DNA from: Moringa oleifera
Lineage: Eukaryota; Streptophyta; Magnoliopsida; Brassicales; Moringaceae
DNA length: 64,000 nt
Reading direction: 5' to 3'
NCBI GenBank assembly: GCA_021397835.1
Contig: JAJFZO010000897.1
Span: 434,001-498,000 of the forward strand
Shown: positions 39,954-52,729 of the stretch, one piece after another
How positions within the stretch are numbered: position 1 is the first letter of the stretch
How the letters are laid out: the number at the start of each line of letters is the position of its first letter
Program-made: the position numbers and the translations under genes
The notes under the pieces: model-generated
Told to the model about the DNA's origin: nothing
Database searches by the model: none
What the model saw: only the letters and a program-made list of their open reading frames with translations

Positions 39954-42900
39954 TTATGGCTGCAAAGAAAACTCATCTGGGGAAAAATACTCAAAGATAT
40001 CAGCAACATTGAAAGTATTGAAAATGTTCATATCATCGGGGAGATCGATCTTGTAAGTATTATCACTAATCTTTTGAAAGACGCGAAAAGGACCGATCTT
40101 CTTATCTTTGAGCTTATTGTATGTACCAACAAGAAAACGATGCTTTCGGAGATGAATCATCACCAGATCACCTTCATTAAATAACTTAAGACGTCGATGC
40201 TGGTCTGCAGCAATCTTGTAACGAAGATTAGCCTCATCTAAATTCTTCTTTACATATGATGAATCTGTTGAATTTGCTCTGCAAACTCTTCAGCATTAGG
40301 GTTGACATTAGGAAAAGAGGGAAGACGAACTAAATCCACTGTATGCCTTGGAATACTAGTGTAGACAACTTCGAAAGGAGCCTTTTTGGTCGAACGATTA
40401 GGCATGCTATTAAAAGCAAACTCAATATGTGGAAGAGCAGCATCCCACTGTTTCGGTTTATCTCCACTAACACATCGAATCATATTTTCGAGAGTACGAT
40501 TAGCCACCTCAGTTTGTCCATCGGTTTGGGGGTGACTTGTGGTATTATATTTCAACAACGTATCAAATAATTTTCATAGAGTTCTCCAAAAGTGACTTAA
40601 AAATTTTTTATCCCTATCAGAAGTTATAGAACGAGGAATACCGTGTAAACGAACAACCTCACGAAAAAATAAATGAGCCACATAAGAAGCATCTGAAGTC
40701 TTCTTACAAGGAAGAAAGTGAGCCATCTTGGAGAATCGATCAATTACAACCAAAACAGAATCAATTCTTCGTTGGGTCTTTGGGAGGCTAAGAACGAAAT
40801 CCATAGTTAAATCTTGCCAAATTGTCTCTGGAATAGGCAAAGGAGTATAAAGTCCAGTATTTTGCATTTTTCCTTTAGCTTTTTGACACACTGGGCAATA
40901 CTGAACAAAACGTCTGATATCCCTCTTTAACTGAGGCCAATAAAATCTTTCTTCAACCAAACTAATTGTTTTATCTCGACCGACATGTCCTCCCAATCCT
41001 CCAGCATGCAACTCTCTAATCAAATATTCACGTAAAGAAGAACGAGGAATACATAATTGCGTACCTTTAAATAAGAATCCGTCTTGGATGAGAAAATCAG
41101 AAACAAACTCCTTACTTTTGCATTGTGTCCATATTTTGCCAAAATCCTCATCAGTAGCATATATGTCCTTTAAATAGTCAAACCCAACCACCTCAGTACT
41201 CATAGTAGTTAGTAAAGAAGCACGACGACTTAATGCATCAGCTACTTTATTTTCTTTGCCAGATTTATGTTTGATAGTAAAAGTGAACTTCTGCAAAAAG
41301 GTAATCCATCGAGCATGCATCTGATTCATCATCTTTTGAGAATTGACGAACTTTAAAGCTTGATGATCCGTGTATAACACAAACTCCCGTTGAATCAAAT
41401 AATGCTCCCAATGCTTCAAGGCACAAACAACAGCATAAAATTCTAGCTTATATGTAGTCCATTTTTGTCAGGATTCACTGACCTTTTCACTGAAAAACTC
41501 TACCAGACGCCCTTCTTGGGATAGTACTGCTCCAATTCCTGAAACTAATGCATCACATTCAACTTCAAATACTCTGTCAAAACTAGGGAGTGCTAACACT
41601 GGTGTATTGCATAATTTATTTTTTTATTATTGAGAAGATGTCTTCTTGCGCGTCATCCCATTGAAATTGGCCTTTCTTCAGACAATTAGTGATAGGTGCG
41701 ATAATTGTGCTAAATCCTCGAATGAAACGCCTATAAAAAGTGGCTAGACCATGGAAGCTCTGCACTTCACGCACAGTTTTAGGAACGAGCCACTCATGAA
41801 TTGCCTTAACCTTTGCCTGTCAACTTGAATACTATTTCTTCCTACTATAAAGCCAAGGAATAAAAGATGGTCAGTCATAAAGCTGTATTTTTTAAGATTG
41901 ATATACAACTTGTTAGCTCGTAAAGCTAGTAGAACTTCCTTGAGATGTGACAAGTGCTCCCCTTCATTCTTATTGTAGGTAAGAATATCATCAAAATAAA
42001 CCACCATAAATTTTCCAATAAATGGACGAAGAACTTGATTCATCAATTGCATGAATGTGCTGGGTGCGTTTGATAACCCAAAAGGCATCACTAGCCATTC
42101 GTAAAGACCATCTTTAGTTTTGAAAGTCGTTTTTCACTCATCTCCCGGTCGAATATGAATTTGGTGATATCTGCTTCGTAAATCAAGTTTGGTGAATACC
42201 ACAGCACCTTCTAACCTGTCAAGCATATCATTAAGACGAGAGATAGGAAAGCGATACTTGACCATTATTTTGTTAATAGCTCGATTGTCTACACACATTC
42301 TCCAGCTGCCATCTTTTTTCGGGGTGAGTAAAGCAGGAACTGCACAAGGACTCATACTCTCACAAATCAAACCTTTTTCGAGCAACTCATTAACTTGCCA
42401 TTGTAATTCTTCATGCTCAGTTGGGCTCATACGGTATTATGACAAGTTAGGAAAACTAGCTCCAGGTACTAATTTGATATGATGTTGAATATTTCGCATA
42501 GGAGGTAGCTCATTAGGTAATTCACTAGGAGACAAATTAGCAAAATCAATAAGTACCTACTGGATTTTGGGCGAAACCTTAACAATTTCTTTAGATTGGC
42601 CTTTCACCACTAATGCGACGATAAAGCTTGGCTCTTTAACTTACTTGAAGAATTCTGAGGCTACTATGTTGGTGAACAATAGTTTATCTTCCTTAATAAC
42701 AGAGGCGCCTTCCGAAGATTGAGATTGTGGTAGTAATACGATCTTTTTGTTAGGCCACCGAAAGATAAAAGTATTATCTCGTCCTTTGTAAGTAGCATCA
42801 ACATTATAATGCCATGGTCTTCCTAATAGGATATGACAAGCGTCCATCCCCACTACGTCACATGCGACCTCATCTTTGTAATATTTCTCGATTGACAAAG

Positions 42901-44705
42901 AAATTTTGCAAACTTCTCGTACTTGAACTTCTGAACCTTTCTTAATCCATGCGATCTTATATGGAGAAGGATGTTTCTCAGTCTACAAATTTAATGCTTT
43001 CACGAGGGCTTTAGAGACAACATTCTTGCTACTGCCACTATCAATAATGACATTGCATACCTTATTACGAATAGTGCATCGGGTTCGAAAGATCTTATGT
43101 CGTTGAGTATTATCAAGTTTCTTTGGGGCAAGCAGCAGTCGTTGGACAATACACGCCACTTCTCTTACATCTCCTTCTGCAAACTCAGCACCATCATAAA
43201 TTTCTTCTTCAAGAACTTGTTCTTTATCACTACCATCTTCTTCTGCAAAGTTAACAGATCTTCTACTCGGACATTGATTTGAAAGGTGGCCTGATTGATT
43301 GCATTGAAAATACTTTCCAAGATTAGGGCGTGCATAAGGATCATTATTGACTCGATGCTGCTAGTTACTACCTTGGATGTTGGACCGAACAGAGGTTGAA
43401 GCGTGGTTTTGATTCTTTTCCAAATTTTGAGTCGAATGTGTATTTTTATTTCGACTACTGTTGCTGCTTGAAGTTGTTGACTCTTTTAAAGCGGAAGAAA
43501 CTTCTTGATTTTGTCGTCGAAAGTTATTCCGAGGATGCATAATGGATCTGTTGACCTAAGTTTTTACTTTCATCACCAAATTAACCGCATCTGTCATGGT
43601 CTAAACCCCTTGAAGAGCAAGTCGATCTTGAATAACCATCTTTAGGCCTCCAATATAACGAGCAATCAGTTGATCCTCTATCTCCCGCCAATTAACTCGT
43701 GCATTTAATCGGTAGAATTCTTCTGTGTACTCATTAATTGTACGATTGACTTGTCGACAATTTTGATATTGTTGATATAAAAACTGCTCATAATCTGGAG
43801 GGAGAAATCGTCTTTGTAGTAATTGCTTCATCTTGGGCCAAGTGCGAACACGCTGCTTCCCTTGGCGTTGACGATTATATTGAAGTTGCTCCCACCAAGC
43901 AGAAGCTCCACCTTTCAACTTATATGCCACGAGCTTAACTTGGCTTTCTTCTGAAATATTCAAATAATCAAAAAAGTTTTCAACAGTTCTTACCCAATCG
44001 AGAAAATCTTCAATGTTTAAGCGACCATCGAAACTTGGTAAATCCATCTTCATCTTAAATTCTTGAGTGTGTGGGCCTTGATCTCTGTCCTTAAAACAAA
44101 AATCTTCTTCTTCTTCAGATGAATAATCCAACATTCGTGGCTGCCTTTGTTGGACATTCATCCAACCTTGACTTCGAAAATCACCATCTTGAAAAGGTGG
44201 AAGGGCATCCCTAACTTCAAACTCAACATCACACCGCCATACAGGAGCTCTCCGATTTTGCCGTTCATAGACCCGTAATGGAACATGCTGATGAAAATCA
44301 CGATTCATGGCTCGTCCTGCTTGAATTGGGGCTTTGTTATCAATTCTTGAGCCAATTTGGGGTTGGTATTGATTGTCGTGGCCTGTCATAAGCTGCTGTT
44401 GATATCTTAAGCCTGGGTCAACAGGTGGTGGGTGTCTAGGTTGCAAATCCACATGATTCGCTACCCTAGGATTTTTTGGGAATAAAATCTGCATGACTTA
44501 AGTCTTGTTGGCCACCATTCTTTATGTCGTCATGCTGATTTGGTCTTTGCTCCACGGAATCACGTCTTCCTTCCATAATCATTGCAATTATCATCTACAC
44601 AAGATTATGAAGGGTTTCGTCGATCTCATCAAGTCGTTGCTCGAACTTGTCAAACCGTCGTTCGTTGTCGGTGGCTTGTATCCCACTAGAACCGTCGTTA
44701 GCCAT
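39954..44705 (-). pseudogene. gag-pol polyprotein of Ty3/gypsy element, interrupted
   Basis: Gag starts at 44705 (MANDGSSGIQ), with the capsid-like region at 44494-43601 (SAWWEQLQYN, RRFLPPDYEQFLYQ). The zinc knuckle near 43300 has its first Cys changed to Tyr (YFQCNQSGHLSNQC). Protease has IIDSGSSKNVVS near 43030 and LLGRPWHYNVD near 42830. RT spans 42430-41744 with [10 protein letters not shown] and the catalytic YFDDIL. RNase H lies around 41470-41200 (YTDHQALKF). Integrase spans 41050-40250 with the HHCC finger ([15 protein letters not shown]), the DDE residues TMDFV and SDRDKKF, and TDGQTEVANRTLE. A C-terminal [13 protein letters not shown] segment follows. Stops or shifts occur after LHNLV, after KALNL, at RPGDE, after VDRQR, near 41465, and at HFWRTL, where one TGA (Trp) splits the integrase. 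Confidence 0.9.
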
Positions 44706-44726
44706 CAGAATAAGGGTAAAATCCTT

Positions 44727-44738
44727 GCTCTGATACCA
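44727..44738 (-). other. Primer-binding site (tRNA-iMet)
   Basis: On the - strand TGGTATCAGAGC, complementary to the 3' end of plant initiator tRNA-Met, lies six bases inside the 5' LTR end. It continues with AAGG. Confidence 0.93.
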
Positions 44739-44744
44739 ATTTGG

Positions 44745-45083
44745 TGCAGCGAAAGGTTTACTTTGAAGTAGAAGTGGAATAAAATAAAAGAACAAACCCG
44801 AAAGCTAAACTCTTAAAGAAAAATTTGATGAATTATATTGAATTGCCTCTAACTATTATAATAGGTTTTTAAATAATGCAAGAAATAAACTAAAAATAAG
44901 AAATACGAAAAGAATAAGAAAACTAAAAATAGGAAACTTGAAAGAATAGGAAATAACTAAATGAAAAACTTGAGAGAATAGGAAATTGACTAAATGAAAA
45001 ATTGACTAAATAAGAAACTAAAATATCCAATCAAAATAGGACATTAGCCGAAATAGGATACTATGTCACTGTGTACTACATCA
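44745..45083 (-). repeat. 5' LTR of Ty3/gypsy element
   Basis: 339 bp, longer than the 3' LTR mainly through an extra ATTGACTAAATA-type segment, which duplicates adjacent sequence. Confidence 0.93.
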
Positions 45084-45458
45084 CTCTCTCTCTCTTTCTC
45101 AATTTTCCAAAATGAGCTACCTGTATCTCTGCCTCCTGTCTCCCTTTTATAATCACTTCATTAATCTCCACGGCACCAAATAACAAAAATTGTAATGTCC
45201 TCTGATTTTAGATTGAGATCATTTTCTTTACGTATCAATTAATTTTAGTTTTTCAACTTTTTGGTAGAAGAACTGTAAGTATCCAAAAAAAAAAAAAAAA
45301 AACTGGGAAGTGATTTTAAACATTTTACAGGTAAAGGATAAAGACAGTGCAAATCTCAATTCTCTGCTTCTTTTCTGAAAAGTGAAGATCCAGAAAGTGG
45401 AACTGACAAATAGAATATGAAACTCTACTAGATATTCTATCTAATATCTTCTACCTTA
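45084..45458. other. Right flank of the retrotransposon and junction to unit C
   Basis: Starts with a CT repeat. Around 45440 it becomes similar to 54330-54420 (AACTGTGAA(G/T)TGGGT then AAACAAGGAA), marking the boundary of duplication unit C. No gene. Confidence 0.5.
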
Positions 45459-48354
45459 TTAACCAACTGTGAAGTGGGTGTTCAAACAAGGAAGAATAAT
45501 ATGAAGTATTTTATTGCCATTCGCCCTTGTTAGCTCTGCACAAAGCAAGGCATTGGGAAAATTCACACATTTTGGCAGAAAATAAATAACATATCGCATG
45601 ACAACAAAGTTTGAGTTCACACATGTATAAGCAACTAATGAGTCACAAACAACCACATTCAGAACGGGTCGGTACTGCCACTCATCATCCAGACTTAATC
45701 TCTCATATCTGTAACAAGGAAGAAAAACATTCTTTGTAGCTTCATCCTCCCATTCAAGTTCATTTCGCCAGTTTTCCTCCTCTTAGCACTGTCTTGGTTA
45801 AGCGGAAGCTTCTAGAGACTGGGGCAGTTAAACACATTGATAATCCTAAGAAATGGGAAAAGCAGGGGATCCCCATAGATACTCTTCAGTTTTTCCAAAT
45901 GAATTAATCTAAGCACTTCCAGTTTTCCAATCGGAACCAAATTTTCTTCTCCCTCTGCAACTTCATTCAGCTATCTCTCACTTATTATTTCTTTCACTCC
46001 CATTCTTGATACACTGAGATGAATAAGATTCGGGGCAAATATTAGCCATGCCAAGTCCTCACATCCACTGCAAAAGTAAACTTCTACTCTACAGAGCTGT
46101 CGAAACATCTACTGCTTGGAACTACCAAGTTGTTCACATCATTGGGATTTCCAGTCTTTCTTCCTTTGCTTACCCAGTCAACCTTCAACCCAGAAACATC
46201 AGAAAGCCAGATAGTGATGGAACAAAGATCTTCCATATTTGCCAGAAATGATATGTCTAGTGAATCTGAAGCACCGAGATTATCAAGAGGTAAAGCCCGA
46301 GTACGGTTCTGTAACTTCTTGATGCCTAAAAATTGTTGAAGAGCAGATATCATTTTAATGCTGATAGCTAACGTATTCAAATAATTCAAACCTTGCAACC
46401 AAAAGTTTATTTCCACCATAAAGAACATTATGGAATATCACTGAAGCTACCACACCTCCCAATTCATAACACCTCCAAAATTAATAAACTAGCTTTCAAT
46501 GTCAGTGGAATTTTATTTATGAGAACTGTTCTCTCCAAGTTTAAATACTTCAACTATACCAAGCTCTTCAACCCAACTGGCGACTCTGTTATTGATGACC
46601 CTGATAGATTGAGATATTGCAATGACAAAAAATTTAAGACTCCTGTTGGCAATTTAAACCCATTCCGATTCAATGACAAGTCCAAAACTGTTAGTGATGG
46701 CATAAAATCAAAAAAATCACTAGGAAACTCCATTAAACCATTTCGACGGAAAAAAAAAAGCTAAAACATGAGAGCATCTGGGTGTTTCTGTTAGGTTCCT
46801 AATATGGTTAACCATCAATGACACCGTTTTGGCACCTTCCCATTTTTGTGCATTTGGTACTTCACTCAATTGTGCACCTGCCTGCACAAAAAGGTTTTCC
46901 TTCCCCTTTCCACAGTCGCATGCTATCCACAAAGCCATGTCTATGCATTTTCACACAATTACCTTCTTCCTCTAGCAATAAACAAGCATGAACTAGAGTA
47001 CCAATGATATGATATCCCAGATTTACAGCCCCATGTCTGCCATCATAGCCACCTAGCATTCCCTCACCAATCGAAAAATCTATTAATTCTTCTTTTTTTA
47101 ATAGAAAAGTCCTCTGGGGATAAAGCACAATATAAGAAAAAAGATCTAAATTTGTCACGCAGATTATCATAACTGAACTTCAGCAACAGAAACATCTTAT
47201 CCCCATACCTGAAAATTCTGAGGCTGATTTTTTAATACATCATTAGAATGACACCACCCTTGGGGTGTTTTCTTGCAGGCCATGGCCTGAGCATTGGTAA
47301 TTAAAGCAAGTGGCAAACCACAACACCTCTTTGCCATGCTTTTAGCAAGCACAGGAATTTCAGGGTGAATGCTTAAGATCCTTTGTCCAACTTTTTCCTG
47401 GAATAAATCCCATGCATCATTCTATGCCAAACACTTCACTTCCAATTCATCGTCAGCTTCCATATTGCTGCACACTTCCTTTGAACATTTAGTGAATACG
47501 ATTTTTGATCCATTTTGTTGGTTCGCATGAGGAATCCCCACTTGACCCAGATCAATGCACTCCCATATATCATCTACTAACAACAAGAACTTCATTTTAT
47601 TCAAAGTCCAGTGTATATCCATAGCTTTCTCATCAAGCCTTTTGTTCTTCCATTGATCATCAGATAAACCCAACCTTTTCCCAATGTCTTCTTGGATTCT
47701 CCCAAGTTGCAGATCTTTAGATAAAAGCACCCAGATCACAACATCAAAGTCTTTTGGCACTTTGAGGAACTTCTTGTTGATCTGGGTCAGGAGGGTTGTT
47801 TTGCCAACTCCTGCCATGCCATATAGGCCATAAATCCCTACTTCTTTTTCCTGGAGGCAGTTCCAAATTTTATCAAGTATCAGTTCAAAGCCCACTGTAG
47901 GCTGGCTGGGTCTTTCGTCCACTGTTGTTGCGGTTACCTTACCTGCTACCTCTTCAAACACTCCTTTGCACTTGAGATCTTCAACATCTTGGAGTTTCTT
48001 GGCAATCTTCTTTCTGAACTTATAGCTGGATTTGCAGGTCTTGGAACAGCAGCCACCAAGACATAATCTTTGTCTCTTTAGGACTGGCTTGAATCAGCTC
48101 ATCAACTTCAATTTCCACAGCTTCTACCCTTGAAAGCCATCCTTTTACCGTATCTAAGATTCGCAGTTGATGCTCTTCATCAATCTCCACCCTTGTCATG
48201 TCATTCCTCAAATTTCTGAGCTCTCGCAGTGCAGTTTTTAGAGCACAATGTTTTCTTCACGTTTGTAGAGGTTCTCTGCCTCTTCAGCAATGCAATTACA
48301 GATGCATTTGACCACCTCATCACATGACACTGAGACTGAAAAAGTGTTTCCCAT
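45459..48354 (-). pseudogene. CNL-C: RPS5-like CC-NB-ARC-LRR resistance gene, pseudogene
   Basis: The start ATG at 48354 gives MGNTFSVSVSCDEVVKC; a 1-nt loss after EENI and a second shift near KETK disrupt the coiled coil. From 47961 a 179-codon frame is intact through GMAGVGKTTLLTQI (P-loop), DVVIWVLLSKDLQL, FLLLVDDIWE (kinase 2) and GSKIVFTK (RNBS-B). It ends at a TAG (47422-47424) on a Trp codon (CLA stop NDAWDLF). The GLPL motif CGLPLALI persists beyond it. An 11-nt deletion removes the end of the MHD motif, leaving KMH then a frameshift (46943-46948). LRRs decay between 46720 and 45800. The tail ELEWEDEATKNVFLPCY is like RPS5-family termini, and the frame stays open to 45459; the true end may be nearer 45690. 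Confidence 0.85.
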
Positions 48355-48829
48355 TTGTTGTGAAAGATCTGAGAAGAAGGGAAGAAATAGTCACTGTAAA
48401 TGGTCTGCCCAAGAGAAGGACAGACATACAGAGAGCAGTAACCAAGACTCCGGTCTCTGGTGACCAAAATATAGGCAACAACTGTTTTCATGTTTAACAT
48501 TGCACTTTATTTTATTGCGTTCACTCTTTCAAATGCTCCAGTTTTCAAAGCTTTATTAGTTGATACAGCTACAGTGTTGAGTGTGATCAGTACAGGATCA
48601 TATAAAAACATACATATGAAACGCTATTTGTCCACTTATTGTCATGAAAAGATATAAAGCCCAAATTATATGATTCACAAGTCCTTAGGTTTTTTATATT
48701 ATTAAAGGAGTATCACCTTCAATTGTTCACCATTTAAGCAGATCCACAAATCCAGGCCTTCACTTCATTATAAGTGATCGTTTGAAACTCAGTGACTGGG
48801 ACAATATCTGACGTATTAATTGTTACTTC
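48355..48829 (-). other. 5' flank of CNL-C
   Basis: Conserved with the upstream regions of CNL-A and CNL-B; no coding sequence seen. Confidence 0.5.
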
Positions 48830-49048
48830 TCATAGCACCATCTTTTTATAAGCTGCTCTACCCGAATTTCCATGTCTTGAAACCTTGAAGACCCTTCTCC
48901 CCTTGTCTAGTCTCCCGATTTCTTGTTGCTTGGCAACTTCTACTCTCTTCACATCATTCCTCTTCTGCTTCAACTCGTCCAAGCAAATTGCAAGTGCAGC
49001 AATGTTCTCTTTAAGGCTGTCAATATAATTGAATGCCCAGCAGTGCAT
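48830..49048 (-). pseudogene. Coiled-coil fragment of a second CNL (unit C)
   Basis: A 72-codon frame with LKENIAALAICLDELKQKRN and VAKQQEIGRLDK, which is a CNL Rx/RPS5-like coiled-coil helix pair. After a frameshift, QDMEIRVEQLIKRW follows, matching the next helix. No P-loop or NB-ARC follows. Helix sequences differ from those of CNL-A/B/C (for example KRNDVKR versus DLRDDVIRR), so this is from a different CNL subgroup. It lies about 0.5 kb upstream of CNL-C on the same strand. Confidence 0.65.
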
Positions 49049-49049
49049 T

Positions 49050-49861
49050 TAAAGAAACAATCGACAAATGTCAGGATTAAGAATGACCTCAGATTTTCAT
49101 GGCCATAGCAGACGCTGCTGGAGAAAGAAAAACAAATAATCGATCATTCAGAAAGAAGAACCATCATTCATAGGAAACTTAACATGTAGAAGAGAATAGA
49201 ATGCATATAAATAAAGCAAGAATGATTGAGAAAAGAGCAATCCTTTAGCAAGTTACAGGACTTATAAAGGACTCAGATAGATATCATGTCTCATTGTAGA
49301 AATATCAAATAGGATCTGCTAATTGAGCTCTGCTTCCTGCTCTCTGCACTTCACATACTAAGTTACATTATAACTGAGTCATGTCCTTGGATGCTCACAG
49401 GTGGAATGGTTATCCAACCGTACACGCAGCAATGACACAAAGATATACTAGTAAAATGATTCAGGATTTAAATCCAAATGCTTTCAAATTTATTCCAATA
49501 GCACCGAATGTCTGTGAAAGGAAATACATGTTGAATATCTAGTAAAATTAAGTGATATAGTAATAATCACAAACTCTACAGAAGATCTTACCAGGTAATG
49601 GGTATTTAGGACAGTCAATGAACTAGCTTTGTGTATTGTTGATATTTTGTAACCTGACCATCAATTGTTTTAGAATATTAACACAAATAGGAATCTAAAC
49701 AATAAAAGAAAATAATATTCAAAGGTTAATCAGTTAAGATTTGCGACTGCATTCTTAAATCCCCAGCATACCGCAGAATAAAGGAGAAAAATGATTCAGA
49801 TATTACAAAATGTAGTATCCAAGAAATATGATGTATGCAGCGAAATAAAAGAAAAAGATAT

Positions 49862-49899
<38 letters not shown>

Positions 49900-51060
49900 C
49901 AAGATATTACATTATATACTTGTAATATTATGAGTCGTATAATGATCATCAATTCCACTCTTGAACATTGAAATGCAAGATCCCTGATCTTCACACATAG
50001 ATTCTTTCTCCTGTGGTTAAGAAACTAAAACTTTTAGCAGGTCTTCACCAAGTCCACCAAATGAAGCAATAAGGAATCATCCATAACCTACTTTACTTGG
50101 TACATTTCTTCAGTAATGAAAGGCTATAGTCTGAAAATCTGTTGCCAAAGTTCATAGACATAGCCTAAATACAACATAACGGCAATGATCCTACAACTGC
50201 TGGGGTTATCTGCAATAATTTGCTTCCTATCCACAGACGGCAGCAAGTTTTGCGATTAAAATTTAACAGTTGCTTTTCTGGTCAATAAAATGAGAAAATA
50301 TCAGGTAGGTAAAGTAACTAAGTATGTGTAAATTATTAGGACAATGCTCAATATTGAATACAGAAAATGTCAATATTTAGGACTCATCCACCAGCTAATT
50401 AAAAGATAACGAAATTCAGTGGCTCTATGCTTAAATAAATAAACCAAATTCCTGCAGCAATTGATTTAATTTAAAGAGAACAAAAAAATTTGCTACTACC
50501 TACATAAGTAATTTAATGAATCACCATGTAGATATTTGCTTTGGTAATTGAAGAATTTTGGAAAACACCTTCACAAATTGTTACAGAAAGAACGAGTTCT
50601 AAAGGAATTTCACTCACTAATCTCTCCTTGTCAAGAAGAATCTAATCCCCAAACAACGTCGATACTCAAAAATGCCCAAGGGAAAATGGGTACCCAAAGC
50701 TTTCTCAAAAGCTTTCAACAAAGATTCATAAGGAATTGGGTTTCCTCCTCAGTGAAGAGTGTGAAGAGAGATAAATCAAGGTAATGAGAGGACACTTTTT
50801 CAACCAAAAAAAACTTAGGGAAAGAGAGGTAAATCAAGCAAAATAGCAAGAAACACCAAGATGAGGAAATCAAGGTAACCTTATTTGCATGCATTCAATT
50901 ACAATCAGATGGTCTTTCAGTAATATTCTGAAAATAAGTCGTGAATAACAGCTTTTCAAATCTGTATAACAGTATCGTAACATAACTTGGACTTTACCTA
51001 TCTGTAACAAGGAAAACTAAACCTTCAGGTCTCCATTTTCAGGATTAGCTATCAACCAAA
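49050..51060. other. Non-coding part of unit C
   Basis: 49100-49860 matches unit A (32880-33560). A (TA)n microsatellite lies at 49866-49894. 49900-51060 has no counterpart in unit A; it likely contains intron and 3' sequence of the CCCH gene. The 78-codon ORF at 50548-50784 (+) is unidentified. Confidence 0.5.
49866..49894. repeat. (TA)n microsatellite
   Basis: About 14 uninterrupted TA units. In unit A the corresponding site (about 33560) lacks it and is where the two units stop matching. Confidence 0.95.
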
Positions 51061-51062
51061 TC

Positions 51063-52718
51063 TCAAATCCAATCAGCGTAGAGACGGCTGATCTTCTGAA
51101 TTTCTTTCCAGTTGAACATGCACTTTGAACCCTGCACTTTTTGCTTAAAACTCATTGTGACCTTATTTCTGGCACTGTCATATGTCTTCACAATATTAGG
51201 TAGGACAGTTCTAGAATCCAATGTGATGTGGGAGCCTTCTATAATTCTGTGAAATAGAATATCAACCAATAAATTAGTTCAAGAATATATTTTCTCCTAC
51301 AATGCTTATTAACTGTCTTCAAGGTCCAAAAAATAGGCAGTGAAATAATCAGGGGCCACTAACGTGATTTGCTGCATACCACTCAATTTAGAAGGCTCAT
51401 GAATTTACACCAATTCATCCATCATGATAAACCGTGATGAAGGCCACTATGCAGTGTAATGGGTTCATCCAGTAACATATAATCACCCCAAGCTCGGGGA
51501 CTTTCATGAGCATCTGGTGCTGCCTGCATGCTTCGCTAGTTTTATGTGCATAAGCAATTGCCCACCAAACTACTCACCATGCTTACTCTTATGACAAAGG
51601 TCAGCCTTTATACCCAAACTCTGACTATGAAAGTCTCTTTCTCTGACCGGCATGTACAGTGATTCTACAATCATGAAACATAACCTGGCACAGGAAACTG
51701 TTCAATAATCATTTCAATCCTTAACCTCCAACCATTAATTTACATAGGTTGGATCAATAAGCTTCAGAATAAAGTCACATGATCAAAGTTTGGTCCAGTC
51801 CATGGAGAAGATCTAAAGAGATCAAACAATTTTCCGCAATTTGATAGTCAATATACATTATTGACGGGCAAGGCACGGAACAAACACTCAACATAGACAA
51901 AAAGTGACAACATTAAGCCACAGGATACACTAATATTAGCAAAATTCTTTTAGCAATGAATAGGTCTTACAAATAACTAAATATCAACAGTCAAGAAGTC
52001 AGACAAGCATGGGTAATACCTGCTTGTCCATGAGCAAAGTAACAAGCCTTGCCATATAGGCAGTTTTTAGTCATCTCCCAGTTGTTGCATAGCTTTGTTT
52101 TCCAGAAGGCCAGCTTTCGACTCACACGACCATCAATAGTCCGCAATTCAGGAGCAGAGCACTTACATTCAAATCATCAAGATCCACTTCCCTGATTCAC
52201 AGCATGTCCACTAGTGGCAATGCTTCTCTAATAATTCTCCCTAAACCTTCCTACCTCTTGCTTCTTTTTCTCAGGAATGTCACGAAGAAACAGCAGCTGT
52301 CCTCATACAGACATTTTCTCCCATTAATGTGCATCCTGCATGAGCACTCTATAATCTCCACTCAAAGCACTCCTCAACTGTAGATCCTCAGTCACAAGTC
52401 CTTGCCAATGGCCATGGGGCCTACAGTTCTAATATGTCCATTGCCATGAGCAAACTGACAGTTATCCACATAACTGCAACATCCCAAGCTGAATTTTTGG
52501 CAAAATCGGGTCTTGAAACTGCCACCAACCACTTTGTTCGGTACAACAGGCTCTCTTGGATCAAGGATAAAATCTTCACAAATTCTTGGTTTCTTGAATG
52601 TAGCAAATTCATTGCACGAGAAAACCTTTTCTATTGGGTATTGAGGCTGCAATTGTTGTGTTTCATTGCATGCTTGTGGAGGAGTGAAAAATCTGCAGTT
52701 ACTAGCAGAAGCACTCAT
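51063..52718 (-). pseudogene. CCCH zinc-finger gene, copy C (two fingers, probably inactive)
   Basis: The first exon begins at 52718 (MSASASNCRFFTPPQAC) and encodes the conserved KPRICEDFILDPREPV and finger 1, FCQKFSLGCCSYVDNCQFAH (C-x7-C-x5-C-x3-H). After a frameshift near 52400 the reading continues as TEDLQLRSALSGDYRV, with several stops. Finger 2 is perfect at about 52100-52030: LCNNWEMTKNCLYGKACYFAH (C-x8-C-x5-C-x3-H). A GT donor follows at about 52018. A last exon at 51260-51063 encodes FNWKEIQKISRLYADWI, similar to the C-terminal end of plant two-finger CCCH proteins such as AtC3H39. The protein would bind RNA. The frameshift and stops between the fingers suggest a pseudogene, though an unrecognised intron cannot be excluded. 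Confidence 0.65.
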
Positions 52719-52729
52719 CTTCTTACAAT

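Larger units (their letters stand above)
39595..45083 (-). mobile_element. Ty3/gypsy LTR retrotransposon, complete but inactive
   Basis: Full structure on the - strand: 5' LTR 45083-44745, tRNA-Met primer-binding site 44738-44727, gag, protease, reverse transcriptase, RNase H and integrase in Ty3/gypsy order, a purine-rich tract, and the 3' LTR 39917-39595. LTRs begin TGATGTAGTAC and end GCTGCA. They differ by roughly two dozen substitutions (counted by eye over about 320 aligned bases) plus one ~16-bp indel, so the insertion is not recent. It sits in a CT microsatellite-like site in the upstream part of CNL unit B, and no clear 5-bp target duplication is visible. The lineage within Ty3/gypsy is not resolved; I see no chromodomain. 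Confidence 0.93.

Noticed and set aside
39587..45090. 5-bp target-site duplication of the Ty3/gypsy element
   Set aside because: Both flanks are CT-rich, but TCTAG on the left and CTCTC on the right do not match.
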